From Cephalotus follicularis (taxonomy: Eukaryota > Streptophyta > Magnoliopsida > Oxalidales > Cephalotaceae): a stretch of DNA of 64,000 nucleotides. A program made the position numbers and the translations under genes. The stretch covers positions 262,234 through 326,233 of the forward strand of contig BDDD01000897.1 in assembly GCA_001972305.1 (NCBI GenBank). Direction: 5' to 3'. Position 1 is the stretch's first letter; every line of letters starts with the position of its first letter. Below are positions 12,051 to 23,909 of this stretch, piece by piece. Below the pieces are notes generated by a model. That model did no database searches. It saw only the letters and a list, made by a program, of their open reading frames with translations, and was not told where the DNA came from.

Positions 12051-12848
12051 ACAGTACCCTACGTGGAGGGATTTTATTTGTTGAGGAAAACGTTGTTTGA
12101 ATGCTCCGTGATGAAGGTTTAGGATGACTGTGTGAATGGTTTCCCTGCACAGAATAGCAAACACGTTGAAGGTCCACGAGGTTGTTCTCCCGGGGACACT
12201 CCGACGCTCAAGTTACGCTTTGCACAGAGAAAACAAGGTTCTTTGAGTGTAAAAATGGCTGACCTGAGATATGTCTTTGATTCTTGTATTTATAGTACTG
12301 GTTTGTAACTGCCTGAGCGTGTAAATCAGAGGTAACTGCTGTGCCCCTAGGGAAATGCCGAGGATCTCGGGCATTTCCCTTGATCTCCGCCTGATTTGGT
12401 GGGACTTACCCTATATGATGTTTATCATATCTTAACCTTCCTTATTTATAGAGATTGACTCCTGGAATATATGTGGAATTTGCGGCATCATACAGGAGAG
12501 GAGGAGGAGGTGGATGTGGTCCTCTGATCTCCTGTCCACTTCAAGGTCTTCAACGTCTGGAGCTTGTGCATGGGGGACTGGGTTCTTTGCCATACTGCCG
12601 AAGAGGAGGTCTCCTTTGATACGGCCGAAGAGAAGGTCCTCGGAAATGGTGCCGAGGAGGACGTCCTCTGCCATGTAAGAGCTCCTCGGCTCTGATGTTA
12701 GGAGAGAGTCTCCTCACCTACTTCTTTGACGTGCTTTACTAAGCTTCCTCTGACCAGTGTCCATGTGAGTTTCAAACCCCCTGGACATTTTGCTACGTCC
12801 GCGGAGGACACGTGTCTTTCTTAGTATAAACAGATTTTTTTCATATCA
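12051..12848 (-). mobile_element. Tat-like solo LTR (relative of E1/E2 LTRs) inserted in copia RT
   Basis: The right end TTTTTTTCATATCA (12848) and the left part CAACAGTACCCTACGTGGAGGG match, in the same order, the ends of the E2 LTR (54734-55235). The minus-strand start TGATATGAAAAAAATC resembles TGATAAGGAAAAAAATC of E1. A TATAAATA box on the minus strand lies at 12287-12294 in the expected place. It splits the copia RT between a QPPGF-like block and SLYGLKQA. I could not fix the left end or a target duplication: candidates are blurred by an ATCAAC repeat on both sides. Confidence 0.7.
12287..12294 (-). promoter_or_regulatory. TATA box of the Tat-like solo LTR
   Basis: TATAAATA on the minus strand, aligned with the TATAAATA boxes of the E1 and E2 LTRs. 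It would be the U3 Pol II promoter. Confidence 0.55.
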
Positions 12849-13956
12849 ACATCACTCCCTTTATGGCCTGAAACAAGCACTTGGCGATTTTCTTGTTACT
12901 ATTTGTTTCAAAGGATCAAAGAAAGATCCAAGTTAATCTTTCAAAAAAAAAAAAGATCCAAGTTTATTTTTGTTTCATAAACTAACGTGATCCTTTACCT
13001 ATTAGTGTATGTTGATCATATCATACTCACAGGTAATGACTCCACGACACTTCAGTCTGTTATTCGTTCCCTACAACAAGAACTTTCCATTAAGGACCTT
13101 GGTTAGTTAAAAAGAAATTTGGGCATTGAGATTGTTTCTCATCATTTATGATTGTTATTATCTTAGTGAAAATACTTCATTGATCTCTTCCAAAGAAAAC
13201 TTATGAACAGTGCCAAGCCAGCTCGCACCCCAATATCACCCACCACAAAACTGCTCAAATTTGAAGGCACTCCACTATCTGATCCGTCACTTTATCGACA
13301 AGTTGTTGGCTCTAAGCAGTATGCTACCATCACGCGACCTGAATTGGCCTTTGCAATAAATGAAGTCTCTTAATTCATGGAAGAATTGACTTATTCACGT
13401 AGGTTGGCTGTCAATATAATTCTTCAATATCTGAAGCCACACTCTCTCATGGTCTACTTTTATGATGAAGTGACTTTACCTGCCTCAATGGTTACAACGA
13501 TGTGGACTAGGCAAGTTGTATTGATGATAGACCCTCCACTGGTAGCTTCATAACTTATTTGGGAAACAATCTCATATCTTGGACTGGTAAAAAGCAAGCT
13601 ACAGTAACAAGATCAACTAAATATGAATATAGAGCACTTGCCACCGCAGCTACAGATATTTTTTTGGCTTCGGGCTCTACTTGATGAATTACTTTCACTA
13701 GTCCACCTAACCTTTGGTGTGATAACTTAGGAGCCACTATATTACAACCAATCCAATATTTTTATGCACGTATCAAACATGTCGAGGTCGATTATCATTT
13801 CTCTGAGATCAAGTCACCAAACCATTGTTAGATGTTTGTTATATTCTGACACTTGATCAAGTTGTTGACATTATGACCAAATCATGACAACTACTCATTT
13901 TTAACAATTATGAGACAAGTTTCACGTCATTGAACGACCTGCAACTTGAAGGGGCA
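12849..13956 (+). pseudogene. Ty1/copia reverse transcriptase and RNase H (continued)
   Basis: Right of the inserted LTR the copia RT resumes with HSLYGLKQA, then LLVYVDHIILTGND. The YVDD catalytic box reads YVDH here, so the second metal-binding Asp is lost. Next come LKFEGTPLSDPSLYRQVVG and, near 13560-13700, the copia RNase H block SWTGKKQATVTRSTKYEYRALA followed by a WLRALLDEL-like motif. Stops and frameshifts are frequent. The purine-rich CTTGAAGGGG at 13945-13954 just before the LTR is the likely polypurine tract. Without the inserts this and 11026-12050 form one element. Confidence 0.8.
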
Positions 13957-14255
13957 TATTAGGATAACAAGTTATTTGTTATTATATTCATATCTGATAG
14001 TTCTTTGTTCTTTGTTATTTAACATTATCTTGTATATCTTAGCTTATCTCTCTCAATTGTCGTTATTATATTCATATCAGATAGTTCTTTGTTATTTAGG
14101 ATTATCTTGTATCTCTTAGCTTATCTCTCTGAAATGTTACCTGTAAATGTATCAGTTTACAGCAACCTTTACATATATAAACAGTAGACTATCTAAAGAC
14201 TATCCACACTAACTGGTGTGGGAAAACAAATTCATTCTTCTATCTCTAATTTATA
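13957..14255 (+). mobile_element. 3' LTR of the Ty1/copia element (3' end approximate)
   Basis: The sequence after the polypurine tract begins TATTAGGATAACAAG, the usual copia TGTTAGG start with G-to-A at the second base. It holds an 84-bp tandem duplication (13978-14061 and 14062-14139, sharing TTATTATATTCATATC and ATTATCTTGTAT), a TATATAAA box near 14173, and a TTCATTCTTCTATCTCTA tail typical of copia R/U5 regions. A clean CA end was not found; 14255 is an estimate. Confidence 0.65.
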
Positions 14256-14351
14256 CCCCCTTTGCACCAAAGTGTTTGTAAATTAAGAGCTAACTACTTA
14301 ACATTTCACAAGCATTCTTCTCAACGCGTGTCTGACACTCATAGTCTGAGC

Positions 14352-14830
14352 CTTACCTCTGATACCACTTGTTAAAACTGAGAATCCACTATAAAAATGA
14401 ATTTGATGTATAATCTCGGACACTACCTTAACCAAACAGCCTAAACTATTAAGTTGTAGTTCCAATATTAAATGTATAAATCATTCGTTCTTTTGATTCA
14501 TTTTATCGTAGGACTCAATCCTGGTATATAAACCTTAACAATAATGCACCACAAGATATTTATAGGAGAGTGATGCGTGAATTATCAGACCATCTGTAGC
14601 TTACATAAGTTTTTAGGCCAGATGAAGTCATTTTACACTTTAGGTGCCCCAAGTAAGAATGCCCATTGGTAGTTTTCGGAGAATTGAGCATGTTTAGGCA
14701 CATGTCTTACTTCAAAGGTGCCATGTAGGATGGTGATTTTTGACAATACCAAAAATAATATTTGTTTGTTTAAATTAGAGCCACAAAAAATGGATATATA
14801 CATGTTAGTGTCAACGATAAATAAATAGTT
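14352..14830 (-). mobile_element. possible 5' end of a decayed minus-strand LTR element (PBS and LTR fragment)
   Basis: On the minus strand TGGTATCAGAGGTAAGG (complement of about 14352-14368) matches a tRNA-Met primer-binding site directly after ...TTTTAACA, an LTR-like CA end. A minus-strand CCTATAAATAT near 14553-14563 would be the TATA box. No second LTR or coding domain is seen. The outer end is not defined. Confidence 0.4.
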
Positions 14831-15445
14831 TTGGGTCATAAAATTACTATTTGTTTAAATGCGGATACCTTTCTACTTCGTTAGGCTCGTCACACATCCA
14901 ACAAATTATAATTGTATCTAACTTGTAGGTTATGAATTATGATTTACTTTGAATACTATGTTGTATTTTAGGATTGTATTTCAAGAATTATGACATACTA
15001 TATTCTACATTTTTTATAATTTTATGAGAATTACCTATTTACCGACATAAAATATAAGGTAAAATACAAAACCCTCACGAGATTTGGACGCATTAACACT
15101 TATCCTCCTCTAGTTTTAAACATTAAAAATACCCTTCCTCAAAACTAACACCACATTATTTTATATTAAAATTTTTAACTTTACCCTCATTTAAATACAA
15201 AAATTGCACACATAGTTGCCATTTGCAAAAAAACAACAAAGCCGAACATAATCCAATTATCTCTCTAAACATAAACCCTCTCTCTCTCTCTCTCTGTCTC
15301 TCTCAGCCTCACTTAATTCTCAGATTCAATAGATCTAAAACGCGAGGGTGAGAATTGATTTGATCACATAGACGAACACACCCCAAACCTTCTACAAATC
15401 AAAACAGAAGAAACACCACTACCTCTAAAAACTAGCTCACCAACA

Positions 15446-15486
15446 CCCCCCCCCCCCCCCCCCCCACCACACACACACACACACAC
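15446..15486. repeat. poly-C run of 20 followed by (CA)n
   Basis: Bases 15446-15465 are all C; 15466-15486 is mostly alternating A and C. The surrounding 15250-16000 is strongly strand-biased (few G on the plus strand). Apart from that I see no gene in this stretch. Confidence 0.9.
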
Positions 15487-18400
15487 CAGTCAAGCCAATA
15501 ACCCCTACAGGCAACAAAGCATCAACCAAAAAACACTACACACATCTCTCAACCCTCACTGTCACAAAGAGCATAGCCAGGACCCTTCCTCCCACAGCCT
15601 CAAAAGAGAAGAAACCTACAATCGACTAACTCAACTCCTAACACCCATAACAGGCGTGATCACCATCATCATCTCAACCTCTACCACTTGCCATCCCAAA
15701 CGGAACCCAAACCAAACCGAATAACTCCCAACAATCGAATACCCACAGCTCCAAGGACATCATCACTCAAAACTCCACTACAACAACCAAAACCCCTAAG
15801 CATCACTGCAAGAAGCCTCAAGAAACCCAGGCCACTGCCACTAACCTCCTATTGCACTATCCACACAAACACATTTGCAAAATCCTCAAACCCATAACAC
15901 ACTCACAAAGCAACCTCGAGACTAAGCCACAACCGCAACACCGAATCCAAATCCAAATCAACTACATGCCCTTCCACCTCTAAAACGATCAAATATGTAA
16001 AACTTAGTGTTACACCATTCCTGGTAGGTATCAGATAAGCCTATCGAGACGGAAGTGACAATCACGTGACAAGCCTTCTTTCGGAAACCCCCACATGATA
16101 TCTTAAAATCAGTTTGAAAACTACCTAAAACCATATAATCAAATTAAAAGTCATAAAGTTGAACTTTTCTAAGAACTTAAAAATAATTCTAACTCTTAAA
16201 TTTTTACGAAAATCGGGTATGTAGTATCCGTTTATCGGACTATGCCACATGTAAAGAAAAACACAATTTATTAATGGGCTCAACCCTCAGCAGACCACAA
16301 GAAAAAAAATAGAAAATGTGCATGGGTTGGGCTCTGCCTCAACCTTATTATCAAAGCGTGAATCATAAATAGGGCTCAGCCCTTCAAAACAAAACTATAT
16401 AAAAAACATTTGTATAAAAACATAAAAATACATAATTTAAATACTGATGTCGTGGAAGATATGCACGTATTGGAACTCTGGTAGGCATGCCCTCGTGCTC
16501 TGACATCAATTGAATTTGTCACAATCTGAAATGGATTAAAATGAGGGGGTTAGTTCAAATGACTGAGTGAGTAGAAAAAAAACATCCCCTGGTACATCCC
16601 TCAAATAATTGGGATTGCTAAATAAATAGAGCAATAGTATAAACACAAGGTAAGGTAAATATAATCCATAGAAAGAAAGCTCATATCTCAACAAGTGGCT
16701 CCATAGAAAGCTCAAAGTACAATAAAATGAAATCCGTGAAAAAACAATCTCGATAGAATGAAATTTCAATCACAAGAAATGAGCTCCACAAATGAACAAG
16801 ATGCATAATGTAATTAGGTTCCATCAATATAATCAAGATCCACAAATATAATCAACAAATATGATCAAGATCCACAAAACGTACACAATATCCACAAAGG
16901 AAATCAAGATCAATAAACATGAACAGGATCCACAAACGCTAATTCATGAAAAGAAATATCGATACTCAACTAATGGGCTCCACAATTATAAACATGACTC
17001 GCAAATATGCCCACGTATGGATAAAATGTAAATCAATAGAAGCAATCCCATGTTCAAGGAAAGAGCTCTAGGAGTACAAATAAGATGCACAATGAAATCA
17101 AGGTACACAATATAATCAAGATGTAACGCCCCAAACCCCAAAGGTCAACCCACAAGGTTTGACGCGCTACGACAGTACCATTCATTACCAATATTCAGCG
17201 GAATAAATTTAAAACATTTAAAACAATATAATGCATGCGGAACAGTCCAAATAAAATATCACTTATGTGGATAAACCCAGTGTTATACAATACAGTTCAC
17301 AAACATGCTCTGCCACAGTCTGGCAGGTCATATCAAATTCAAAATATAAATAAGTGGATCGTCGATCTGCTGTAGAGGAGACTCACACGGGGCTTCAATC
17401 CTCAGCTCGCTGCAAAGCTCCACCGGTACCTAGCCCATTACATTAAAATACAATGGCTCAGCGACCACTAGTCGTGTAGGAACTACCCCAATGCATTTAT
17501 GAAATGCAGATGCAACAAGCATATGCAATGCAAATGAGATGCAATAATAATAGTATGGTGTAACACTTCATTCATTCGCTACTAGCAGTCAATAATAGTA
17601 CGATACATTCCATATCATTCCTTAACTGTCATTAACAGTCACTAACAGTCATTCACAATCATTAACCGTCATAATAAATCATTCCTCGGCATCCCCTACT
17701 AAAGAAGGAGCAATAATGCACTCCATACGTTAAGGCAGAGGAGCTAGCACAGGAATAATCATTACATTTAAGGCAGACCGATTCCTTGGGTCCTCGGCTT
17801 TAGGAAGAGCAATATACGCCCTCTAGACATTATAGGCAGAGGAGAGAAACGAAGACATTTACTATGACAGTATACAATAACAGTCATTCAGTCGGCACGG
17901 CTCAACTTGGTCGGCGATCCATCGCTCATCTCAGTTGGTGATCCAATGGCTTATCTCAGTCGGTGATCCACTCGGCTATCTCGGTGACCCACCTGGTTCA
18001 GCTCAAAAATAGCCTTACTGGCTCATCTCGGTGGTGATCCCCGTATGGCTCATCTCGGTAGTGATCCAGATTACATTTCATTACACTACACTACATTAAC
18101 AGTACACTACATTCAGTGAGGTCTGCCTTTATCATTTTATTAAACTACATTAAACCATATTCTTTGTCTCAGTCATAGTTTGCTATATTGGTTATAACCT
18201 ACTATTGTATTTCATTCTTTAGTCCATGCTATATAGTGCATATACCTGGCTCAATTACACATGCCTTATTTTGGGCGAGCCGAGGTGCTTAACTTCTCAT
18301 TTAAACGGCCCAACATTAGTAATGTGGCAACGTTGGCGCTGGGCTCCTCTTCCTTGCGCATTCGACTTACCAGGCGTATGAAGCAGTCAGTTGAAGCATG

Positions 18401-18518
18401 GGGCTGAGGACAGGACTCCCTCGTGCGCATGCAAGGGACGGTGGGAAGCTCGGCACTATCGTCCTCGGCACCTTGGACGTGCACAGGACGCTACTCGGTA
18501 ACATGGCTGCGCTGCATA

Positions 18519-19070
18519 GCCGAGGACGGCTTGTCAGGATGGCGCTATAGCAGAGGACCAACTTGTCAGCTCACATGGTAGAGGAAAAGCTTGGCATTGG
18601 CATCCATTGCACTTTGGCGCCCACGGCGCCTGCAGGGGATGGGGCGCATGGCAGAGGACAATGGTGTCCTTTGCGCAAGGTATCCTCGGGCGTCTGTAGA
18701 GGTCATCTTCTGCAATTTCTTCTTGGGCGTTACGGTAGTCATGGCGCATGCAGAGGACGATGGCGTCCTCTGCACTTGGCGTCCATGACATCACAGCGGC
18801 GTCCTCTGGCGCCTAGTGCTAGTGAGTAGTGCCTGTAGGGGACAGTGGCGTCCTCTGGCGCACGGTACTGGTACGTGACGCACGCAGAGGATGATGGCGT
18901 CCTCTGCATTTGGCGTCCATGACGTCGTAGTGGCGTCCTCTGGCACCGGGTGCGGGTACAACCTCGGTAGGTGTCCTCTGCACAAAGACGCATGGTAGCC
19001 ATCGCACACCCCTGGCGCGAGCAAAGCAAAGTGCGTCCTCGGCACATGGAGAGCAAGACGCGTCACTTGG
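18519..19070. repeat. array of GCAGAGGAC / GTCCTCTGC palindromes
   Basis: Roughly ten units built on CAGAGGAC and GTCCTCTG, many paired as hairpins. The cleanest is at 18750-18773: GCAGAGGAC, six bases, GTCCTCTGC. A second at 18884-18907 has one mismatch. Between them run GGCGTCC, CATGGCGC and TGACGT words. CpG-rich and unlike the AT-rich context. Confidence 0.85.
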
Positions 19071-19407
19071 TATCCTCAGGCGCAGGTCATTGGTTTCCCA
19101 GACGCATGCCGGCGAAGGGCGAGGCACCTCGCCAGGCTCGGGCGCATGATGGCGGGGAGTTTGGTTAGCCGATCGTGGCCCGTTGATGGATGTGCTACTC
19201 GGGTCACCCGCCAGGCGGGCTCGGGCGAGAAGATGACTCGTTTCTTTGCAGAGTGGAATCAATGCCACTTTCCTCTATATGAATGCAAGCAATATATATA
19301 CACACATAGATTTCAATAGTACTCATTCAAGGAGATCAAAATCCCTTTCCTATTCACATTGAATTCATAACAACAGTACATCGTTTATTAATTAGAATTA
19401 TTTAAGA

Positions 19408-19410
<3 letters not shown>

Positions 19411-19447
<37 letters not shown>
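19411..19447. repeat. (TC)n microsatellite
   Basis: About 18 uninterrupted TC units inside the nested LTR. A pyrimidine tract at a similar place occurs in related LTRs. Confidence 0.95.
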
Positions 19448-19448
<1 letters not shown>

Positions 19449-20095
19449 GTTCTTCAACAGCCCTCCCCCATACCTTTCTTTTTCTTTTTAATGCCAGCAA
19501 AGAAGTCTCTAGAACCTTTGAGACGAATCCAGCAATTTCCTCTTCATTTTGGGCTGCTCATTTTCAACCCAACACTCTCTTCCTTCTCTTAATAAATTTC
19601 GGCCCAAGTCTCTTCCTTTTCCTCTAATGGCCCAAGCATTATTTAAAGCCCATATTTCTTTTCATCTTCATTAAGCCCAATTCCAAGATTAACACTCTTC
19701 AAGCCCAAGTACTATGTCTTCCTTTATTTATCATAATTTGGCCCAAAGCCAAATATAAATATTCAAGCCCAAAATATTACTTATCCATTCAACTCAATTT
19801 CCAGCCCAATAACAGTATTACATTTTGGGCCCAATTTCCATTAAACAATTTTGGCCTAACATCCGGTCCAGTCCAGCGGTCATTCTTTTATATAATAAAA
19901 TTCTGGGTATTACACAAGACCCTCATATGTGATCAAGAAATATGATCAAAGTATGTGCCCACATAAAACACAATATCTAGAGATGCTGGTACAACTATAA
20001 TGTCATCATCATATCATACATCTCATATAGTAATAGGCCATTAGGATACAGTATGTGTATATCATACTTCATACACCGGTGCAGAGTGCCTAAGG

Positions 20096-20225
20096 TAAGC
20101 GGCATGCACCCCACCCCGTACGATGGGCCTGCGTGTAAGCGGCAGGTACCCCACCCCATACGATAGGCCTATGTGTAAGCGGCATGTACCCCACCACGTA
20201 CGATGGGACTACGTGTAAGCAACAT
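20096..20225. repeat. 40-bp tandem repeat, three copies
   Basis: TAAGCGGCAT...CCCCACC...ACGAT.GG units start at 20096, 20136 and 20176, with a partial copy at 20216. They lie in the family F LTR. The plus-strand copy has a different short tandem (about 31 bp) near 36255-36320. Confidence 0.9.
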
Positions 20226-21500
20226 CGTACTATCATTCGATGCGCAGGCTATGGACGCCCCACTGCAATCTAGCAACACCCCATCATATACCAATGTGCA
20301 TGCTATGGAACGTGGCTATGGAAGCACTTTACAATCCCACATAACACCCCATCATAGACCAATGGGCCTGTTACGAAGAATTGGGCATCAAACGTACACC
20401 TCACCCTCGGAGCACAGGGTGTACCCAGCATCAGAGTACAAAGCACAATCTCCCAATAAAGCACATAGAGAAATAAGCACGTTAGCCTACGTGCAAAATG
20501 GAAGGTGACAATATCACCAAAACCAGAACTCATCATGCCCAAATCAATGATATCACAATAATGAGAAAATGAGTATCAAAATCAAATACAGGACTCAAGT
20601 CCAAAATTAAACAATCAAGATCATCTCGTATCAAAAGGATACAAAATGGCACATATCACCATCAAGGAAATTCCAAGAACGAGTAAGATAAGAAAAAGAG
20701 ACTTTCTACTCACAAGCACATAGCCACATAACAACAATTTCTATCAATAGATAGATATAACTCAAGATACCAACAACATGAGTTCAAGTATGAAGATACG
20801 AAAATAGAATGAATATAGTAATAGCAAAGGAAACAAATTTATATATCCGTAGGAGCCAAACGGATATAACAGCAGAAGGCAAAATGAATATACAACTAAT
20901 AACTTCTCATATCAATATGGGAGTTCAATCGAGGATACCCAATAAAGGATTTCGAATAAACAATTATGGAATCATCATGTAATAAGTCATATCACATGAT
21001 GGAATCAAACAATAAGGGTATCAACAAGTCATCGGAATTGACAAACAGGCTGTCAACAAGTCATGCTATCAACAAACATAGGAATAAATTTCAAATCAGG
21101 CTATCAACAAGTCATATGACATTTAGGAATCACAATAAAGGCACATATCCATCATCAAAGAATTTCAAGAACAAATAAGATAAGGGAAGGATACGTTTTA
21201 CTCACAGTATCACCGCAATAACTATCATGGACTAGCCCCTCAAGAAATTGGATCAGCTATCGAATCCTTGTCATCATTTGGAAAGTCCCCCATCTGTGGC
21301 CACCTCCTTCACACTGCATATTTAGTTATGATCTACACACCGAAAGCAACACACTGTCGCCACCGGAGCTCTGGCCAGATTCTAGCCAACACGCCGGAGC
21401 TCCGGACACGCCAAAAATAGCCCCCAAATTGGCCAATATAAACACTATTGTCGAAGATGCGCCTTGAATCCCCATAGAACGCGCTGTCAAGGCCAGCAAT

Positions 21501-21760
21501 GAGTCCAACTCACTGAGTTGACTCGCCCGTCTTCAACAGCTCCGGCCACTACATAAAAACGCCGCAAAACATTTGGCTTTATACGCCTCTGCATGAGACT
21601 CACCGAGACTCGACGCTTTCTCGCCTCGCCGGAGCCCCGATCATGTCACCACTGACCTTCAAAACGTCTGATTTACTCGTTGGTATTGGAGACTCACTAT
21701 GACTCGAAGCTAAAAGCCAGCCATAGGCGGCGACAAGCCGAACTCGCTGAGTTAACTCAG
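21501..21760. repeat. two TGACTC-type inverted repeats (family F LTR)
   Basis: 21501-21524 reads GAGTCCAACTC then GAGTTGACTC; 21738-21760 reads CCGAACTCG then GAGTTAACTCAG. They occupy the same relative place as 6517-6540 and 6658-6682 in the other minus-strand copy. Confidence 0.75.
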
Positions 21761-22768
21761 CAACTAAATTCGGGCAAAAAAAACATCCTGAAAGCGCCTA
21801 AATTTTTATCCAATTAGGCGTAGTGAATCTTCAAGACAAAGAAAAGCTCCGCCTAGGATGATTCCAGCGGAGAAAGGGTCGTGGCAATAACGGTAAAGCT
21901 CCACACTTTGCCGTAGGGGAGGAAGAAAAAAAAGAGGAAGAAGAGGAAAAGTACCTCTGGCAGTGATGGCGAGTTTGCCTTCTCTCTTCCCAGCCGCCGG
22001 CTCCTCGCGCTGCGTCTTTCTCTCTCTCTCTCTCTCTCCCTCTCTCATTCTGCTGGCGCTAAATGCGCCCATCTCCCTCTTTTTCTCTCTTTTATTTTTA
22101 AGTGTAGAAGTTTCTAGGAGAACTAGTAGCTCCTAGAATCCTTGAGACACACATAAATGCATTCCGTTGTCGCCTCGTCTCTAAAATAATGATGTCTCGC
22201 ATCATACTCACATACATTTCAAAAATATATATTTATTGTATGATATTCAATTTATCAATGTGTGTACCATAACTAATTCATAATTAACTAAATAATACAC
22301 TTCACTAAATTGATTGAAACACGGATGTTACACTTAGTCATTGATTGGAGGTATTGAGACATAATAATAAGGAGAAAAGCGAAGAGAAAAGACGAAGAGA
22401 TAAGAGAGGGAGAAGAAACACCAACGGTTTCACTGTTGTCCTATGTCGACGAAACCGCCGATTGTCATGGACAGAAGGAGAGAGGGAGAATCGAGAGAGG
22501 TGGCCGATGAGATATTTTTTAGAGCGTGAGGAAGAGAGTGATAAAAAGGAAAGGAAAAAGAAAAGGAGTTTAACTAGGGTTTTAATAGGTAATTCCATGA
22601 TTTAATTTAATTTTATTGGGGTAGGGGGTGTGTCAGACCACATTTTCAAACAGAATCCTAATGGATGGGAGATTTTGTTAAACAGTTGTGTGTATTTGCA
22701 ACATTTGAAACTAAAGAGGGGTAAGTGTTAGCGCATTCAAACCTCAAGATTCTTTTTGTAGTTTACCC

Positions 22769-23205
22769 TAAAATAAATGGGTTAGAGATGAGTTAAGAAA
22801 TTAGTATATGTTAGAATGCGAATATATTATATCTGTATTCCGCTAGACTTGCACCTGCTAGATCTGCACCTTAACCCGTATCTTTAATCCCTTTTACTTG
22901 TAGTTTAAATATTGTTCTTTTATTTCAAATACAATATTTGTTGTTAATGATTAGCGTCACAAAATTGTTTCCCAAATTATATTCCTGAATGACATGGTGA
23001 ATTCACACTGGCTATTTAGATTATCAATCCATAGTTGAATTTTAATCACTAAAAATTTTGAGTTAAAACTTGCATATAATGACGTCATTGGGGAATATAT
23101 TCAGAATTTTTTTTTGAATATATTCAGAAAAAAATTTCTTAGACGTATAGCACTGCTCAATGTTTATTAAGTATATTTGATTGCTTTCTTCGAGTGGATA
23201 ATTTA
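22769..23205. other. AT-rich spacer, no gene seen
   Basis: No coding or RNA feature recognised. It includes a direct repeat of GAATATATTCAGAA around a T run (about 23093-23130) and a TGACGTCA palindrome in ATAATGACGTCATT at about 23079-23092, also found in the tandem repeat at 31407-31663. Confidence 0.5.
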
Positions 23206-23210
23206 GAAAC

Positions 23211-23864
23211 TGATAAGGAAAAAAATCTATCAATACTTAGAGCGACATGTGTCCTCTGAAGACATTGCCACGTGTACAAAGGAATTAAAACCTACATGGA
23301 TACTAGTCAGAGGAAATACATTAACTCCAGTTAAGGAAACAAGCGAGATCCTCTGCTTTTGTCCAGAGGACCTCGGTGAGGTCCTCAGCTTTTGGTCAGA
23401 GGATCTCCTCACCCACAGTAGAATATGGCCCTAAGATGAGCCTATATTCTAGGGATTCGAAGTTTGGAAAGATAACAATGAGTTTGCATAAAATCATGTG
23501 AAGATAAGGGAAATCCCGAGATCCTCAGCATTTTCTTAGGGGAACAACAATTACCTCCGAAATTCATGCTTAAACAGTTACAATCCAGCACTATAAATAC
23601 CAGAATCAAATACATATCTCATGTCAGCCAATTGTGCACTCTAAAGCACTTTGCCATTATCATCTCTGCCAAAAACTAACTTAAGCATCGCAGTGTCCCC
23701 AGGAGAACATCCTCCTGGGCCTATGATTAGTTTGTTCATTTGTTCAAGGAATAAGATCGCACCACAGCTAAAACTACCTTCTTGGAGCATATCGCAGCGT
23801 TTCTCTCAACCAATCAAACCCTTCCACATAAGGGATTGTTAAGAAGAGGATTTATGTATCAACA
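23211..23864 (+). repeat. 5' LTR of E1
   Basis: Starts TGATAAGGAAAAAAATC and ends ATGTATCAACA. It contains a TATAAATA box at 23592-23599 and CCTC/GAGG words such as CAGAGGACCTCGGTGAGGTC. Same length as the 3' LTR. Confidence 0.95.
23592..23599 (+). promoter_or_regulatory. TATA box of E1 5' LTR
   Basis: TATAAATA in CACTATAAATACC, conserved in both E1 LTRs and in the E2-type LTRs. Expected Pol II start is about 30 bases downstream. Confidence 0.7.
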
Positions 23865-23865
23865 A

Positions 23866-23884
23866 TTGGCGTCGTATGTGGGAA
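23866..23884 (+). other. primer-binding site of E1
   Basis: TTGGCGTCGTATGTGGGAA follows the LTR end by one base. E2 has TTGGCGCCGTCTATGGGAA in the same place. This is the TGGCGCC-type site seen in Tat/Athila-like elements; I do not name the tRNA. Confidence 0.75.
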
Positions 23885-23909
23885 ACGCCGCAAAAAGCCA
23901 TTAAGAATC

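Larger units (their letters stand above)
17122..19914 (-). mobile_element. nested solo LTR (family N) inside the family F LTR; TSD CAAGA
   Basis: The unit starts TGTAACGCCCC and ends GGGTATTACA, flanked by CAAGA at 17117-17121 and 19915-19919. It is 2793 bp with no coding domain. Minus orientation is inferred because its left end carries the 'cagcggaataa' and 'atgcatgcgga' words that mark 3' ends of family F LTRs in reverse. It is much more GC-rich at 18260-19250 than its surroundings because of an AGAGGAC/GTCCTCT palindrome array. The overlapping ORFs there are by-products of that repeat. Confidence 0.8.
16008..22334 (-). mobile_element. solo LTR, family F, with nested LTR; TSD CTTAG
   Basis: The unit starts TGTTACACC and ends GGATGTTACA, flanked by CTTAG at 16003-16007 and 22335-22339. 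Without the nested 2.8 kb insert it is about 3.5 kb. The left part (16200-16270) matches, reversed, the 3' end of the plus-strand copy at 37410-37500, giving minus orientation. No gag or pol is present. It carries a 40-bp tandem repeat at 20096-20215 and two TGACTC inverted repeats at 21501-21524 and 21738-21760. The pyrimidine-rich tract near 22020-22100 parallels one near 6960-7070 in the 3868-7233 copy. Confidence 0.85.
15060..22768. mobile_element. possible TIR DNA transposon, interrupted by LTR insertions
   Basis: The left end (15060-15145) AAGGTAAAATACAAAACCCTC and following text matches, in reverse complement, the right end (22690-22768) AGGGTAAACTACAAAAAG. Shared inner words include GCATTAACACTTA against GCGCTAACACTTA, then a CTCTAGTTT/CTTTAGTTT word. 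This is a roughly 80-bp imperfect terminal inverted repeat of a kind common in non-autonomous plant transposons. Without the 6.3 kb LTR at 16008-22334 the body is about 1.4 kb and has no transposase. A target duplication is not clear: both flanks are A/T strings. Confidence 0.5.

Noticed and set aside
15688..15897. ORF of 69 codons, Pro/Thr/Ser rich
   Set aside because: Lies in a strand-biased low-G segment without gene signals; likely chance.
18519..19070. Spaced repeats resembling a CRISPR array
   Set aside because: Units vary in length and spacing, with no unique equal-length spacers, and lie in a plant LTR; not CRISPR.
18266..19268. Several overlapping ORFs of 60-150 codons on both strands
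   Set aside because: They all come from one GC-rich palindrome array with repeated words; the predicted proteins are repetitive Arg/Cys/Pro-rich and match no family.
22338..22605. Facing ORFs of 86 codons rich in Arg, Lys and Glu
   Set aside because: Purine-rich stretch in a possible DNA transposon arm; no recognisable domain and mirrored on both strands.
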